Assembly (NCBI RefSeq): GCF_900095745.1
Contig: NZ_FMIR01000010.1
Coordinates: forward strand, 115,845-179,844
From: Microbacterium oxydans
GTDB taxonomy: Bacteria; Actinomycetota; Actinomycetes; Actinomycetales; Microbacteriaceae
Direction: 5' to 3'
Length of the DNA: 64,000 nucleotides
The notes beneath the pieces were generated by a model. That model worked only from the letters and a program-made list of their open reading frames with translations, was not told where the DNA came from and ran no database searches. Within the stretch, counting starts at the first letter, position 1; each line of letters opens with the position of its first letter. The translations under genes were made by a program, and so were the position numbers. Shown here piece by piece: positions 25,055 through 35,143 of this stretch.

Positions 25055-26422
25055 ATGGCCACCCGAAAACCCGCTCCTCCAGCCTACGTATGCACAGAAT
25101 GCGGGTGGACCACCGCCAAGTGGGTCGGCCGCTGCGGCGAATGCCAGCAGTGGGGCACGGTCCAGGAGCAGGCAGCGCAGACCGGCATCCTCCGACGCGT
25201 CGGCCCCGTCGCTCCGACGGCGGATCGCGCGGCACGACCCATCACGCAGATCACGACGCAGGATGCTCCGCGGCGCTCGAGCGGTGTCGGGGAGTTCGAT
25301 CGGGTGCTCGGCGGGGGCATCGTGCCGGGTGCCGCGATCCTGCTCAGCGGTGAGCCGGGCGTCGGCAAATCGACCCTGCTGCTCGAGGTCGCGGCCCAGG
25401 CGGCTCGCGGTGGACGCCGCGTCCTGTACGCGAGTGCTGAGGAATCCCCCGGCCAGGTGCGTCTGCGCGCGGAGCGCACCGGTGCCCTGCACGACGAGCT
25501 GTATCTGGCGAGCGAGACCGACCTGGCGACCATCCTCGGCCACATCGACGAGGTCAAACCGCAGCTCGTGATCGTCGACTCGGTGCAGACCGTCTCGTCG
25601 TCGCTGATCGACGGTGCCGCCGGGCAGCCGAGCCAGGTGCGCGAGGTCGCGGCGACCCTGATCCGCATCGCGAAGGACCGCGATCTGCCGATCATCATCG
25701 TGGGTCACGTGACGAAAGACGGCCAGGTCGCAGGCCCCCGCGTGCTCGAGCACCTGGTCGACGTGGTGTGCCACTTCGAGGGCGACCGGCAGACGTCGCT
25801 GCGCTTCATCCGCGCGCTCAAGAACCGCTTCGGCCCCACCGACGAGGTCGGCTGCTTCGAGATGACCGGCGACGGGATCGCCGAGGTCCCCGACCCTTCG
25901 GGCCTCTTCCTCTCGCAGGGGGCCACCGAGCCCGGCACGTGCGTCGCGATCTCGCTCGAGGGGCGCCGCGCGCTTCCCGTCGAGGTGCAGGCGCTCACGG
26001 TTCCCAGCAACGCCCCGAACCCCCGCCGCATCGTGCACGGAGTCGACTCGTCGCGCGTGGCGATGGTTCTGGCGATCCTCGAGCGGCGCGCGAACATCAC
26101 GACGAGCACGCTCGACGTCTACGTGTCGACCGTGGGCGGGGTGCGCTTCACCGAACCGGCAGCCGACCTCGCGATCGCCATCGCGGTGGCCGGCTCCATC
26201 CAGCAGTTCTCGGTGCCGCGCACGGTCGCCGCCGTGGGCGAGCTCAGCCTCGCCGGCGAGATCCGTCCGGTCACCCAGGCGGCGCAGCGTCGGTCCGAGG
26301 CCGCCCGGCTCGGCTACGAGCAGGTCGTCGACGACCGGTCGAAGACGCTCCGCGCCGCGCTCGGCGATGTGCGCGCGCGCAACACGTCACGCCGTTCCGA
26401 TCGCGACGTCCCGCCGTTCTGA
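25055..26422 (+). CDS. radA: DNA repair protein RadA
   Basis: A 455-residue protein of standard RadA/Sms length that drives branch migration in recombination. Domains in order: a zinc finger (CTECGWTTAKWVGRCGECQQWG region, four Cys), a RecA-like ATPase with Walker A GEPGVGKST, the RadA-specific LKNRFGPTDEVG motif, and a Lon-protease-like C-terminal domain without protease activity. It is divergent from the cyd regulator. The ATG follows a TAGCCT box (25043-25048) by 6 nt, so the transcript is probably leaderless. Confidence 0.97.
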   Translation: MATRKPAPPAYVCTECGWTTAKWVGRCGECQQWGTVQEQAAQTGILRRVGPVAPTADRAARPITQITTQDAPRRSSGVGEFDRVLGGGIVPGAAILLSGEPGVGKSTLLLEVAAQAARGGRRVLYASAEESPGQVRLRAERTGALHDELYLASETDLATILGHIDEVKPQLVIVDSVQTVSSSLIDGAAGQPSQVREVAATLIRIAKDRDLPIIIVGHVTKDGQVAGPRVLEHLVDVVCHFEGDRQTSLRFIRALKNRFGPTDEVGCFEMTGDGIAEVPDPSGLFLSQGATEPGTCVAISLEGRRALPVEVQALTVPSNAPNPRRIVHGVDSSRVAMVLAILERRANITTSTLDVYVSTVGGVRFTEPAADLAIAIAVAGSIQQFSVPRTVAAVGELSLAGEIRPVTQAAQRRSEAARLGYEQVVDDRSKTLRAALGDVRARNTSRRSDRDVPPF

Positions 26423-26424
26423 TC

Positions 26425-26442
26425 GGGAGCCCCTCGGCTCCC
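26425..26442 (+). terminator. Short hairpin after radA
   Basis: GGGAGCC-CCTC-GGCTCCC forms a 7-bp stem with a 4-base loop three bases after the radA stop. There is no T run. It lies between the convergent radA and SseB-like genes, so it may serve both. Confidence 0.5.
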
Positions 26443-26463
26443 TGAGATCGGCGTACGTCCGCC

Positions 26464-26874
26464 TCAGGCGTCGAGCGCTTTGAGCAGCTCGATCGGGTCG
26501 GCCTGCATCGGATGCGGGCCCGCGATGTCGAGGAAGACGGTCGTGATCGGGTGCGCCGCCAGGAACTTCCGGAGCCAGTCGGACGTGTAGATGCCCACGC
26601 CGGGCGGGAGGTTGGCGGGCTTGTTCTTCGCGTCGCTGAACAACAGCAGCGCGAGGTCGCCGGTGTTCGGGTCGCGGTAGGTCCACACCTCGCCGCTGTC
26701 GAGCGGATTGTCGCGGGCTCCGGGCGTGATCAGCGGCACGACCGTGGTGCCGTTGCGCAAGGCGAGCGCGACCGCGGCGACATCCTGCTTCTCGAGCGCC
26801 AGAGCCAGAGCCTCCGACCGGAAGTCCTCGGGGGCGGGCTTCTTCTTCCCGGGTTTCGCCTTCTTCGCTGCCAT
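26464..26874 (-). CDS. SseB-like protein of unknown function
   Basis: A 136-residue soluble protein with a lysine-rich N-terminus (MAAKKAKPGKKKPAPEDF). The rest resembles the SseB N-terminal domain: NGTTVVPLITPG, a VWTYRDPNTGDLALLLFSDAKN strand region and a C-terminal PITTVFLDIAGPHPMQADP. Such proteins are common in actinobacteria; their role is unknown. It has no operon partner. TAAGCT lies exactly 6 nt before the ATG, so it is probably leaderless. Confidence 0.75.
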   Translation of the reverse strand: MAAKKAKPGKKKPAPEDFRSEALALALEKQDVAAVALALRNGTTVVPLITPGARDNPLDSGEVWTYRDPNTGDLALLLFSDAKNKPANLPPGVGIYTSDWLRKFLAAHPITTVFLDIAGPHPMQADPIELLKALDA

Positions 26875-27217
26875 GCATCCAGCTTATGCAGGCGGCGAGG
26901 CGCAGCGCGCGGAATCGACCGCGGAGACGTAAAGGGGCCCTCTCGAGTCCTCCATTGGGGACTGGGGTACTCGAGAGGGCCCTCGGACTCTCGGTGCGGC
27001 GATGTCGAAGCGCTGGGGACGCTGTAGTTCGACGCCACTGGGGATGGCATGTTGCCGCATGATGCGGAGAGTCACCTCAATGGTATCCCAAAGATCCGCG
27101 CCTGTCTGCCTCAGACAGCGAAGGCTCCCGAGGTCGCGTCTTTCCGCACGGGAAGTCGCTCGACGCGACGCATTTCGAAGGCGTTGCGGCGCGTTCCCTT
27201 CGAACTGCGAATGCGGA
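26875..27217. other. 343-base gap with a strong hairpin and no convincing gene
   Basis: The gap lies between two minus-strand genes and is less GC-rich than its surroundings. It holds the SseB gene promoter, a perfect 14-bp inverted repeat at 26935-26982 and a 7-bp hairpin CTGTCTG-CCT-CAGACAG at 27102-27118. Open frames crossing it have arginine- and serine-rich translations without family resemblance or start signals. A small RNA gene is possible. Confidence 0.5.
26935..26982. repeat. Perfect 14-bp inverted repeat with 20-base loop
   Basis: GGGCCCTCTCGAGT (26935-26948) is mirrored exactly by ACTCGAGAGGGCCC (26969-26982). The 20-base loop contains CCTCC and GGGGACTGGGG. Neither strand has a proper T run after the stem (the minus strand reads CCTTTACG), so a simple terminator is not the best fit. 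It could be a terminator, the 5' region of a small RNA or a protein-binding site. Confidence 0.7.
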
Positions 27218-27862
27218 TCAGTACAGGAGGATCTGGGTGGTCGTGAAGCTCGTGAACCCGCCGATGGAGACCTCGACGTGGTACGAGGCTCCCCCGCCGG
27301 GCGCACGCTGACGGTTCTCCTGGTCGCAGGTCTCGACGCTCGAACGGGTGCGATCCCAGGTCACCGGGTCTTTGCTGGTGACCGTCGTGCCGGCGGTGAG
27401 CGTCGCGATCATGCTGCTCGGGTTCTCCTGGCAGTCCGTCGATCGCCACCAGACGTCGGCGCCGCTGGAGATCGTGAAGACCTGCGTCGTCGATCCGACG
27501 TCGAGCGTGCAGTCCTTCGTGCCCTTGTTGGTCAACGAGATGGAGAGCTTCGGCAGGACGCCCGCGGCATAGGTCTCCGCGTCCGTGACCGCCGAGACCT
27601 CGACGTCTTTCGCCTCACACGCGACGATCGCCGGCGTCTGCTCGGCCGAGGGGCTCGGCGACGGCGACTCGGCATCGGTCGTCGGAGTCGTGGAGGGTGT
27701 CTGCGACGACGAGGACGTCGGCTTCGGAAAGGCATCCGCCGCGGCCCACGGCTTCGCGATCAGGAGCCAGATCCCGATGCCGATGGCGGCGACGAGCAGG
27801 ATGAGCCCGATCACCACGACCAGGCGCCGACGACGATAGACGGCAGCGGAAGGACGGGGCAT
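27218..27862 (-). CDS. Membrane-anchored protein with Ser/Thr/Pro linker, unknown function
   Basis: A 214-residue protein. A basic leader (MPRPSAAVYRRRRL) precedes one membrane helix at about residues 14-35, then a linker rich in Ser, Thr and Pro to about residue 80, then an outside domain with four cysteines (VACEAKD, KDCTLDVG, STDCQENP, VETCDQEN) that may form two disulfides. The DVWWRSTDC stretch recurs in unnamed actinobacterial exported proteins. TAACCT lies 6 nt before the ATG. Function is not recognisable. Confidence 0.75.
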   Translation of the reverse strand: MPRPSAAVYRRRRLVVVIGLILLVAAIGIGIWLLIAKPWAAADAFPKPTSSSSQTPSTTPTTDAESPSPSPSAEQTPAIVACEAKDVEVSAVTDAETYAAGVLPKLSISLTNKGTKDCTLDVGSTTQVFTISSGADVWWRSTDCQENPSSMIATLTAGTTVTSKDPVTWDRTRSSVETCDQENRQRAPGGGASYHVEVSIGGFTSFTTTQILLY

Positions 27863-27928
27863 GGTTCCAGGTTAAGCGATCGTGCCCGTGGAGCCTGGGA
27901 GGCCGCGGCGGTGGTCTGCCGTGCGTCC

Positions 27929-28429
27929 TCAGAGCACCTTGAGCATGCGCGTGTTGCCGAGCGTGTTCGGCTTCACGTGCGCGAGATCGAGGAACTCCTC
28001 GACACCCGCGTCACCGCTGCGCAGCAGCTGGGAGTACACGTCGGGGTCGACGACCTGCTCACCGATCGGAGTGAAGCCGCGGCGGCTGAAGAATTCGACC
28101 TCGAACGTGAGGCAGAACAGGCGCGAAAGCCCGAGCGTGCGCGCATTCTCCTCGAGACGATCGACGATGGCCCGGCCGATACCGTGGTGCAGCCAGTCAT
28201 CCTGCACGAGCAGGGTGCGCACCTCGCCGAGGTCTTCCCAGAACACGTGCAGCGCGCCGCATCCGATCAGCACCCCGTCAGCCTCGGCGACGACGAACTC
28301 CTGCACCGCGCCGTAGAGCACCGCCAGGTCTTTGCCGAGCAGGATGCGCTGCTCCACGAGGGGCTGCAGCAGGTTGCGGATGCCGACGATGTCGGCACTG
28401 CGCGCCGGTCGGACGATGTACTCGCTCAC
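27929..28429 (-). CDS. argA: Amino-acid N-acetyltransferase, stand-alone ArgA type
   Basis: A 166-residue GNAT protein. It resembles the short N-acetylglutamate synthase of mycobacteria (Rv2747 type): VVAEADGVLIGCGALHVFW, LGEVRTLLVQDDWLHHGIGRAIVD for acetyl-CoA binding, CLTFEVEFFSRRGF, and the C-terminal EFLDLAHVKPNTLGNTRML. The reaction would be glutamate (or glutamine) plus acetyl-CoA, the first step of arginine synthesis, as a supplement to ArgJ. GTG start, 6 nt after a TAGGCT box. No arginine genes are adjacent. Confidence 0.82.
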   Translation of the reverse strand: MSEYIVRPARSADIVGIRNLLQPLVEQRILLGKDLAVLYGAVQEFVVAEADGVLIGCGALHVFWEDLGEVRTLLVQDDWLHHGIGRAIVDRLEENARTLGLSRLFCLTFEVEFFSRRGFTPIGEQVVDPDVYSQLLRSGDAGVEEFLDLAHVKPNTLGNTRMLKVL

Positions 28430-28475
28430 GGGACAAGCCTAGAACCCACGACCCGTCGCCGCCTGTGCCGGACAC

Positions 28476-28513
28476 AGGAAAGGGGCGGATGCCGCAGCAT
28501 CCGCCCCTTTCCT
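28476..28513 (-). terminator. Terminator hairpin downstream of clpC
   Basis: A perfect 17-bp stem (28476-28492 with 28497-28513) and a 4-base loop. It starts 28 bases beyond the clpC stop and ends with CCCCTTTCCT on the clpC-sense strand. This is the strongest hairpin of the clpC end and also precedes the argA promoter. Confidence 0.8.
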
Positions 28514-28541
28514 GATTCAGCCTTCGTGATTCAGCCGGAGG

Positions 28542-31073
<2,532 letters not shown>

Positions 31074-31162
31074 GCTGTGACTCCTTATTCGCACGGGGCG
31101 AAGCGCTGACACCTATGGCGTTCTCTGCGCCTGTACATCGAGAGTAACCACCGCGCAGGGCA

Positions 31163-31191
31163 GGTATGCCCGTGTTCGCCGTGGGCATACC
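31163..31191. promoter_or_regulatory. 9-bp inverted repeat between clpC and the DUF2975-like operon
   Basis: GGTATGCCC (31163-31171) and GGGCATACC (31183-31191) form perfect arms around an 11-base spacer. The element lies 90-118 bases upstream of clpC and just before the -35 box of the divergent membrane operon. It could be an operator for either direction. It does not match the HspR site (CTTGAGT-N7-ACTCAAG), and only the left half of a ClgR box (GTTCGCC) can be seen. Confidence 0.55.
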
Positions 31192-31196
31192 GGGGG

Positions 31197-31241
31197 TTGA
31201 CCGAGTTATCGACAGTCGTTATGTTAACGACAGTCGATAAC
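31197..31241 (+). promoter_or_regulatory. Promoter with double palindromic operator for the DUF2975-like operon
   Basis: TTGACC (31197-31202) and TATGTT (31220-31225) are spaced by 17 bases, a good -35/-10 pair. Two copies of the palindrome CGAC-A-GTCG (31210-31218 and 31228-31236) lie in the spacer and just past the -10 box, 18 bp apart, and the whole 31205-31241 stretch is a near-perfect palindrome centred at 31223. Two repressor dimers would fully cover the promoter. The Xre-type protein at the end of the operon is the likely ligand. Confidence 0.7.
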
Positions 31242-31263
31242 AACCGAACTCAAGGAGGCAGCG

Positions 31264-31887
31264 ATGCGCACCAGAGAAGGACGCCCCTCACTCGTCGACG
31301 GGATCGCTCTCGGACTCATCGCCACCGGCGCCGTCAGCGTCGGGATCGGCGCGATCGTCGCCGTCACCTCGGCCGCATCCGAGATCTTCGGCACCGCGCC
31401 GACCGTGTCGATGCCCGTGCACGACGTCGACCTGACCGCGCTGGACGGAGTCTCCGGTGTGAGCGCGGCGACGGTCGACACCGCGCTCGTCACGGTTCCG
31501 GCGATGCCTTCGGGCGCCCGCTGGATGCTGCTCCTCGAGACGCTGCTCCCCGCCCTCGCGACCGTGGCGCTGTGCGCCGGCGTCTGGTGGCTCGGCGTCT
31601 CCCTCATCCGCTCGCGACCGTTCCGCTCCTCACTCAGCTGGATGTTCGGCGTCGCCGCCTCTCTGATGATCGCCGGATCGCTGTTCGGACAGTTCGCCGG
31701 CGGCATCGGTCGAGCCATGATCGTGCAGGACCTCGCCACCACCGATCCGCAGGTCGAGGACGTGCTGTGGACGCTCCTCGTGCAGTTCGACCTCGCGCCG
31801 GTGGGCTGGGCGTTCGCCCTCGCCCTCGTCGCCGGCCTGTTCGAGATCGGCCGAAGACTGCAGCGCGAAACGGAAGGACTCGTCTGA
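31264..31887 (+). CDS. DUF2975-like membrane protein 1
   Basis: A 207-residue protein with four predicted membrane helices (about residues 12-35, 77-102, 118-140 and 160-185). An outside segment lies between helices 1 and 2. It ends RRLQRETEGLV, a C-terminal signature shared with the next two genes. AAGGAGG lies 6 nt before the ATG. Membrane proteins of this layout paired with a YozG-type Xre regulator are classed as DUF2975; their function is unknown. The family call is inferred from layout and the tail rather than from a firm match. Confidence 0.72.
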   Translation: MRTREGRPSLVDGIALGLIATGAVSVGIGAIVAVTSAASEIFGTAPTVSMPVHDVDLTALDGVSGVSAATVDTALVTVPAMPSGARWMLLLETLLPALATVALCAGVWWLGVSLIRSRPFRSSLSWMFGVAASLMIAGSLFGQFAGGIGRAMIVQDLATTDPQVEDVLWTLLVQFDLAPVGWAFALALVAGLFEIGRRLQRETEGLV

Positions 31888-32534
31888 TGACCACGACCAA
31901 CACGACCACCAGGGCCACCCGATCCGAGACGGCGGATGCCATCACCGTGATCCTCTACGCCGCCGCGGCGCTGGTCACGGTCGCGTTCGCCACGATCCTG
32001 CGCGTCGCGAGAACGTTCCGTGAGACCGGAATCGCCTGGACGATCCCGATCGACCAGCAGCCGATCTCGGCGACGACCGACTCGGGCGCCATCTCGATCG
32101 AAGGGTTCGCCGACGAGGCGATGATCATCGCGAGCGGCGTGGATACGGTATCGATCGTCGCGATCATCGCCGCGATCGCGCTGTGGGCTCTCGCCGCGCT
32201 CCTGGTGATCGCGAGCGTGACCCTGGTCGCCTGGAACTTCCTGCGCGGCCGGTTCTTCGTCCGCGCGAACGTCTGGGCGTTCAACATCATCGGCTGGACG
32301 CTCGTGGGAGCGCCGATCCTGATCGTGATGCTGGAGACCATGGGGCGCAACGGCGTGACGAGCGCCCTCGGTCTCGGCGACGGTGAGCCCGTACATCTGG
32401 TCGAGTTCTGGACGATCGCGCCGTTCTTCGCCACCGGGGTGACGGTCGGCCTGGTGGCCGTCGCATTCCGCCGCGGCATCCGCCTGCAGCACGAGAAGGC
32501 GGCGCTCGAGAAGGAGACGGAGGGACTCGTCTGA
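31887..32534 (+). CDS. DUF2975-like membrane protein 2
   Basis: A 215-residue paralogue of its neighbours with four membrane helices (about residues 19-42, 82-108, 122-145 and 170-192) and an outside loop between helices 1 and 2. The C-terminal tail is charged and helical, RLQHEKAALEKETEGLV. Its ATG shares one base with the preceding stop (TGATG), and its stop is shared in the same way with gene 3, so the three proteins are probably made in equal amounts and may form one complex. Function unknown. Confidence 0.72.
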   Translation: MTTTNTTTRATRSETADAITVILYAAAALVTVAFATILRVARTFRETGIAWTIPIDQQPISATTDSGAISIEGFADEAMIIASGVDTVSIVAIIAAIALWALAALLVIASVTLVAWNFLRGRFFVRANVWAFNIIGWTLVGAPILIVMLETMGRNGVTSALGLGDGEPVHLVEFWTIAPFFATGVTVGLVAVAFRRGIRLQHEKAALEKETEGLV

Positions 32535-33307
32535 TGCTCACCTTCGGATCTGACGAGCTCGGACAATCCCTGCTCTTCATCGGGATCGGGCTCGCGGTGA
32601 TCGCCCTGATCGTGGCGGTCGTCGTCTGGAACAGTCGCCGCCGCGGGAGCCGCACCGTCGCCCTCGATGCCGCCCTCACCCTCTCAGCGTGGTGGATCCT
32701 GCTCTCGGCCGTGGGCGCAGTGATCGTCATCGCGAAAGCGTTCACCGTCGACTGGGCCGAGCTCCACGGCGAGACGAACGTCTGGGTGGCATGGCCGGCG
32801 GACCTTCCGTGCTCCGAATTCGGCGACAGCGCGACGACCATGCTCACCTGCAGCGGGTCGTCGCTCGCGGATTTCACGGTCGGGAACGCCTCCCTCGGGC
32901 TTCGCCTCCTCGCGGCAGCGGCACAGCTGAGCACCCTCGCCCTGACGACCATGCCCGCCGTGATCCTCGCGGTCATCTGCTTCCACACGCTGCGCGGACG
33001 CGTGTTCTCGCGCACGGTCACGCGGGCTCTCGTGGGTGGCGCCATCGCGGTCCTCGTGTTCGGCGTCGCGGCCGACCTGCTGAGCGGCATCGCCGCGACC
33101 ACCGGCCTGCGCGAGGTGTTCCCGCCCGACAGCGAGTGGTACCCCTCGGCCTATCAGCTCACCGTCACCCCTCTCCCCTTCGGAGCCGCGCTCGCCCTCG
33201 TCGCCCTCGCCGCCGTCTTCCGCCAGGGATCGCGGCTCGAGCAGGACAGGGCTCGCCTGCAGGAGGAGACCGAGCGTCTGCAGAAGGACACGGAGGGACT
33301 GGTGTGA
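32534..33307 (+). CDS. DUF2975-like membrane protein 3
   Basis: A 257-residue paralogue with five predicted membrane segments, an outside loop holding two cysteines (DLPCSEFGD and MLTCSGSS) that could form a disulfide, and the longest tail of the three: RLEQDRARLQEETERLQKDTEGLV-type coiled sequence (last 24 residues). The heptad-like spacing suggests the tails pair. Stop overlaps the GTG of the Xre gene. Confidence 0.72.
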   Translation: MLTFGSDELGQSLLFIGIGLAVIALIVAVVVWNSRRRGSRTVALDAALTLSAWWILLSAVGAVIVIAKAFTVDWAELHGETNVWVAWPADLPCSEFGDSATTMLTCSGSSLADFTVGNASLGLRLLAAAAQLSTLALTTMPAVILAVICFHTLRGRVFSRTVTRALVGGAIAVLVFGVAADLLSGIAATTGLREVFPPDSEWYPSAYQLTVTPLPFGAALALVALAAVFRQGSRLEQDRARLQEETERLQKDTEGLV

Positions 33308-33540
33308 CCCCGGCCGAGAGCGACGACGAGCTCACCGGCATCCACTGCCGGCTCGACGAGCTGCTCGCCGACCGGGGGATGACGCTCACGGAGCTCAGCG
33401 CCACGGTGGGGGTGAGCATCGTGAACCTGTCGGTGCTGAAGAACGACCGCGCCCGCGCCATCCGGTACTCGACACTTCGCGCGATCTGCGAGGCGCTCGA
33501 CTGCGAGGTGGGCGAGCTGCTCGTGCTGGCCCCGCGCTGA
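33304..33540 (+). CDS. Xre/YozG-type small DNA-binding regulator
   Basis: A 78-residue protein made almost only of a Cro/C1-type helix-turn-helix: LDELLADRGMTLTELSATVG, VSIVNLSVLKNDRARAIRYS, TLRAICEALDCEVGELL. GTG start in a GTGA overlap with gene 3. Similar regulators follow DUF2975 genes in many Gram-positive genomes. It probably represses its own operon through the double palindrome at 31205-31241. Confidence 0.88.
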   Translation: MTPAESDDELTGIHCRLDELLADRGMTLTELSATVGVSIVNLSVLKNDRARAIRYSTLRAICEALDCEVGELLVLAPR

Positions 33541-33653
33541 CGCAACACCCGCGTCATCGTTCGTCACATCCGCCCAGGGAATTCTCAGGCAGACGTAGCG
33601 TTGGGCCTCAGGGCGCGCACTCGGCGCGCCGTGATTCTGGAGTCCCCACCCTC
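33541..33653. promoter_or_regulatory. Promoter region of the symporter gene
   Basis: A possible -10 box TAGCGT lies at 33596-33601; no good -35 is seen. Downstream, GGCGCGC-ACTCG-GCGCGCC (33612-33630) forms a 7-bp hairpin in the likely leader, and GGAG at 33640 or so precedes the ATG. Confidence 0.35.
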
Positions 33654-35078
33654 ATGAGCACCACCGCACGCGCCCAGAAGGCGCCTGACACCCGCGGGCC
33701 GGTCCGGAAGCTGCTGACCTCGTTCGGCTTCCAGATCCTCGCAGCCCTCGTCCTCGGCGTCGCCGCCGGCCTGATCGGCCGCCAGCTCGGAGCCACGGCA
33801 GAGAACCCGAACGGCCTGTCGGCGACCCTCGACACCATCGGCAACTCGTACGTCACGCTGCTGCGCGCCGCCGTCGTCCCGCTGATCTTCACGGCCATCG
33901 TCGCCAGCATCTCGAACCTGCGTCGCGTGCAGAACGCCGCACGCCTGGCCGGCCAGACGATCCTGTGGTTCGCGATCACCGCGTTCATCGCGGTCATCAT
34001 CGGCATCGTCCTCGGCCTCGTGATTCAGCCGGGCAACCGCGCCGGCGAGGGTCTCGAGACCGGCGAGCCGTACACGGTGGGCACCTGGTGGAACTTCCTG
34101 CTGGGCCTGATCCCGCAGAACTTCCTCGGCCTGACGGTCAACACCTCGCCGGGTGAGGTCGACGGCACCTTCTCGTCGAGCGTCGGATTCAACATCCTCC
34201 AGGTCATCGTGGTCGCGGCCGTCATCGGCATCGCGGCCCTCAAGGCCGGCAAGAAGGCCGAGCCCTTCCTCGTCTTCACCGAGTCGCTGCTGAAGGTCAT
34301 CCAGCGCGTGCTGTGGTGGATCATCCGCATCGCCCCGCTCGGCACGTTCGGCCTCATCGGCTCGGCCGTGATCAAGTACGGCTGGGAGAAGCTCGCCTCC
34401 CTGGGCTGGTTCGCGGCCGCCGTCTACATCGGCCTCGCGCTCGTGCTGTTCGTCGTGTACCCGATCCTGGTGCGCACGCACGGCCTGTCGATCAAGCAGT
34501 ACTTCTCGGGTGTGTGGCCCGCCGTGCAGCTGGCCTTCGTCAGCCGCTCCTCGATCGGCACACTGCCCCTCACCGAGCGCGTCACCGAGCGCAACCTCGG
34601 TGTGCCGCGCTCTTACGCGTCGTTCGCCGTGCCGCTCGGCGCCACCACCAAGATGGACGGCTGCGCCGCGATCTACCCGGCCATCGCGGCGATCTTCGTG
34701 GCCCAGTTCTTCGGCATCGAGCTGAACTTCGTGCAGTACCTGCTGATCGTGATCGTCTCGGTCGTCGGCTCCGCCGCCACCGCCGGCACCACCGGCGCGG
34801 TCGTCATGCTCACGCTGACGCTGTCGACCCTGGGCCTGCCGCTCGAGGGCGTCGGACTGCTGCTCGCGATCGACCCGATCCTCGACATGGGCCGCACCGC
34901 GGTCAACGTCGCGGGCCAGGCACTGATCCCGACCATCGTCGCCAAGCGTGAGGGCATCCTGAACGAGGAGCTCTACAACGCGCCGCGCGAGGGCCTGCCC
35001 TTCGCCGACGACTCCGGCGACGACGAGGCACCCGAAGCGGATGCCGCCTCGGACAAGGAGCCGGTCAGCGCCCGCTGA
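33654..35078 (+). CDS. Dicarboxylate/amino acid:cation symporter (DAACS family)
   Basis: A 474-residue transporter of the GltP/DctA family, which takes up glutamate, aspartate or C4-dicarboxylates with H+ or Na+. Family blocks include the serine-rich LAFVSRSSIGTLPLT (hairpin HP1), PLGATTKMDGCA (the TM7 NMDGT-like motif, here KMDGC), and AGTTGAVVMLTLTLSTLGLPLEGVGLLLAIDPILDMGRTAVNVAGQ. The last 40 residues are an acidic cytoplasmic tail. The N-terminus has an extra basic leader of about 25 residues. Substrate cannot be fixed from sequence. Confidence 0.9.
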   Translation: MSTTARAQKAPDTRGPVRKLLTSFGFQILAALVLGVAAGLIGRQLGATAENPNGLSATLDTIGNSYVTLLRAAVVPLIFTAIVASISNLRRVQNAARLAGQTILWFAITAFIAVIIGIVLGLVIQPGNRAGEGLETGEPYTVGTWWNFLLGLIPQNFLGLTVNTSPGEVDGTFSSSVGFNILQVIVVAAVIGIAALKAGKKAEPFLVFTESLLKVIQRVLWWIIRIAPLGTFGLIGSAVIKYGWEKLASLGWFAAAVYIGLALVLFVVYPILVRTHGLSIKQYFSGVWPAVQLAFVSRSSIGTLPLTERVTERNLGVPRSYASFAVPLGATTKMDGCAAIYPAIAAIFVAQFFGIELNFVQYLLIVIVSVVGSAATAGTTGAVVMLTLTLSTLGLPLEGVGLLLAIDPILDMGRTAVNVAGQALIPTIVAKREGILNEELYNAPREGLPFADDSGDDEAPEADAASDKEPVSAR

Positions 35079-35096
35079 ACCCATTCCCGCCTCGCA

Positions 35097-35140
35097 CAGA
35101 GCGCCCCGCCCCTTCTCGGGACGGGGCGCTCTGCCGTTTC
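35097..35140. terminator. Terminator between symporter and antiporter genes
   Basis: CAGAGCGCCCCG (35097-35108) and CGGGGCGCTCTG (35122-35133) form a perfect 12-bp stem, followed by CCGTTTC. It separates two convergent genes and probably works in both directions. Confidence 0.8.
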
Positions 35141-35143
35141 AGG

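Noticed and set aside
26884..27306. A 140-codon minus-strand frame across the 343-base gap
   Set aside because: Arg/Ser/Pro-rich low-complexity translation, overlaps the 3' end of the 27218-27862 gene and the perfect hairpin, and has no start signal.
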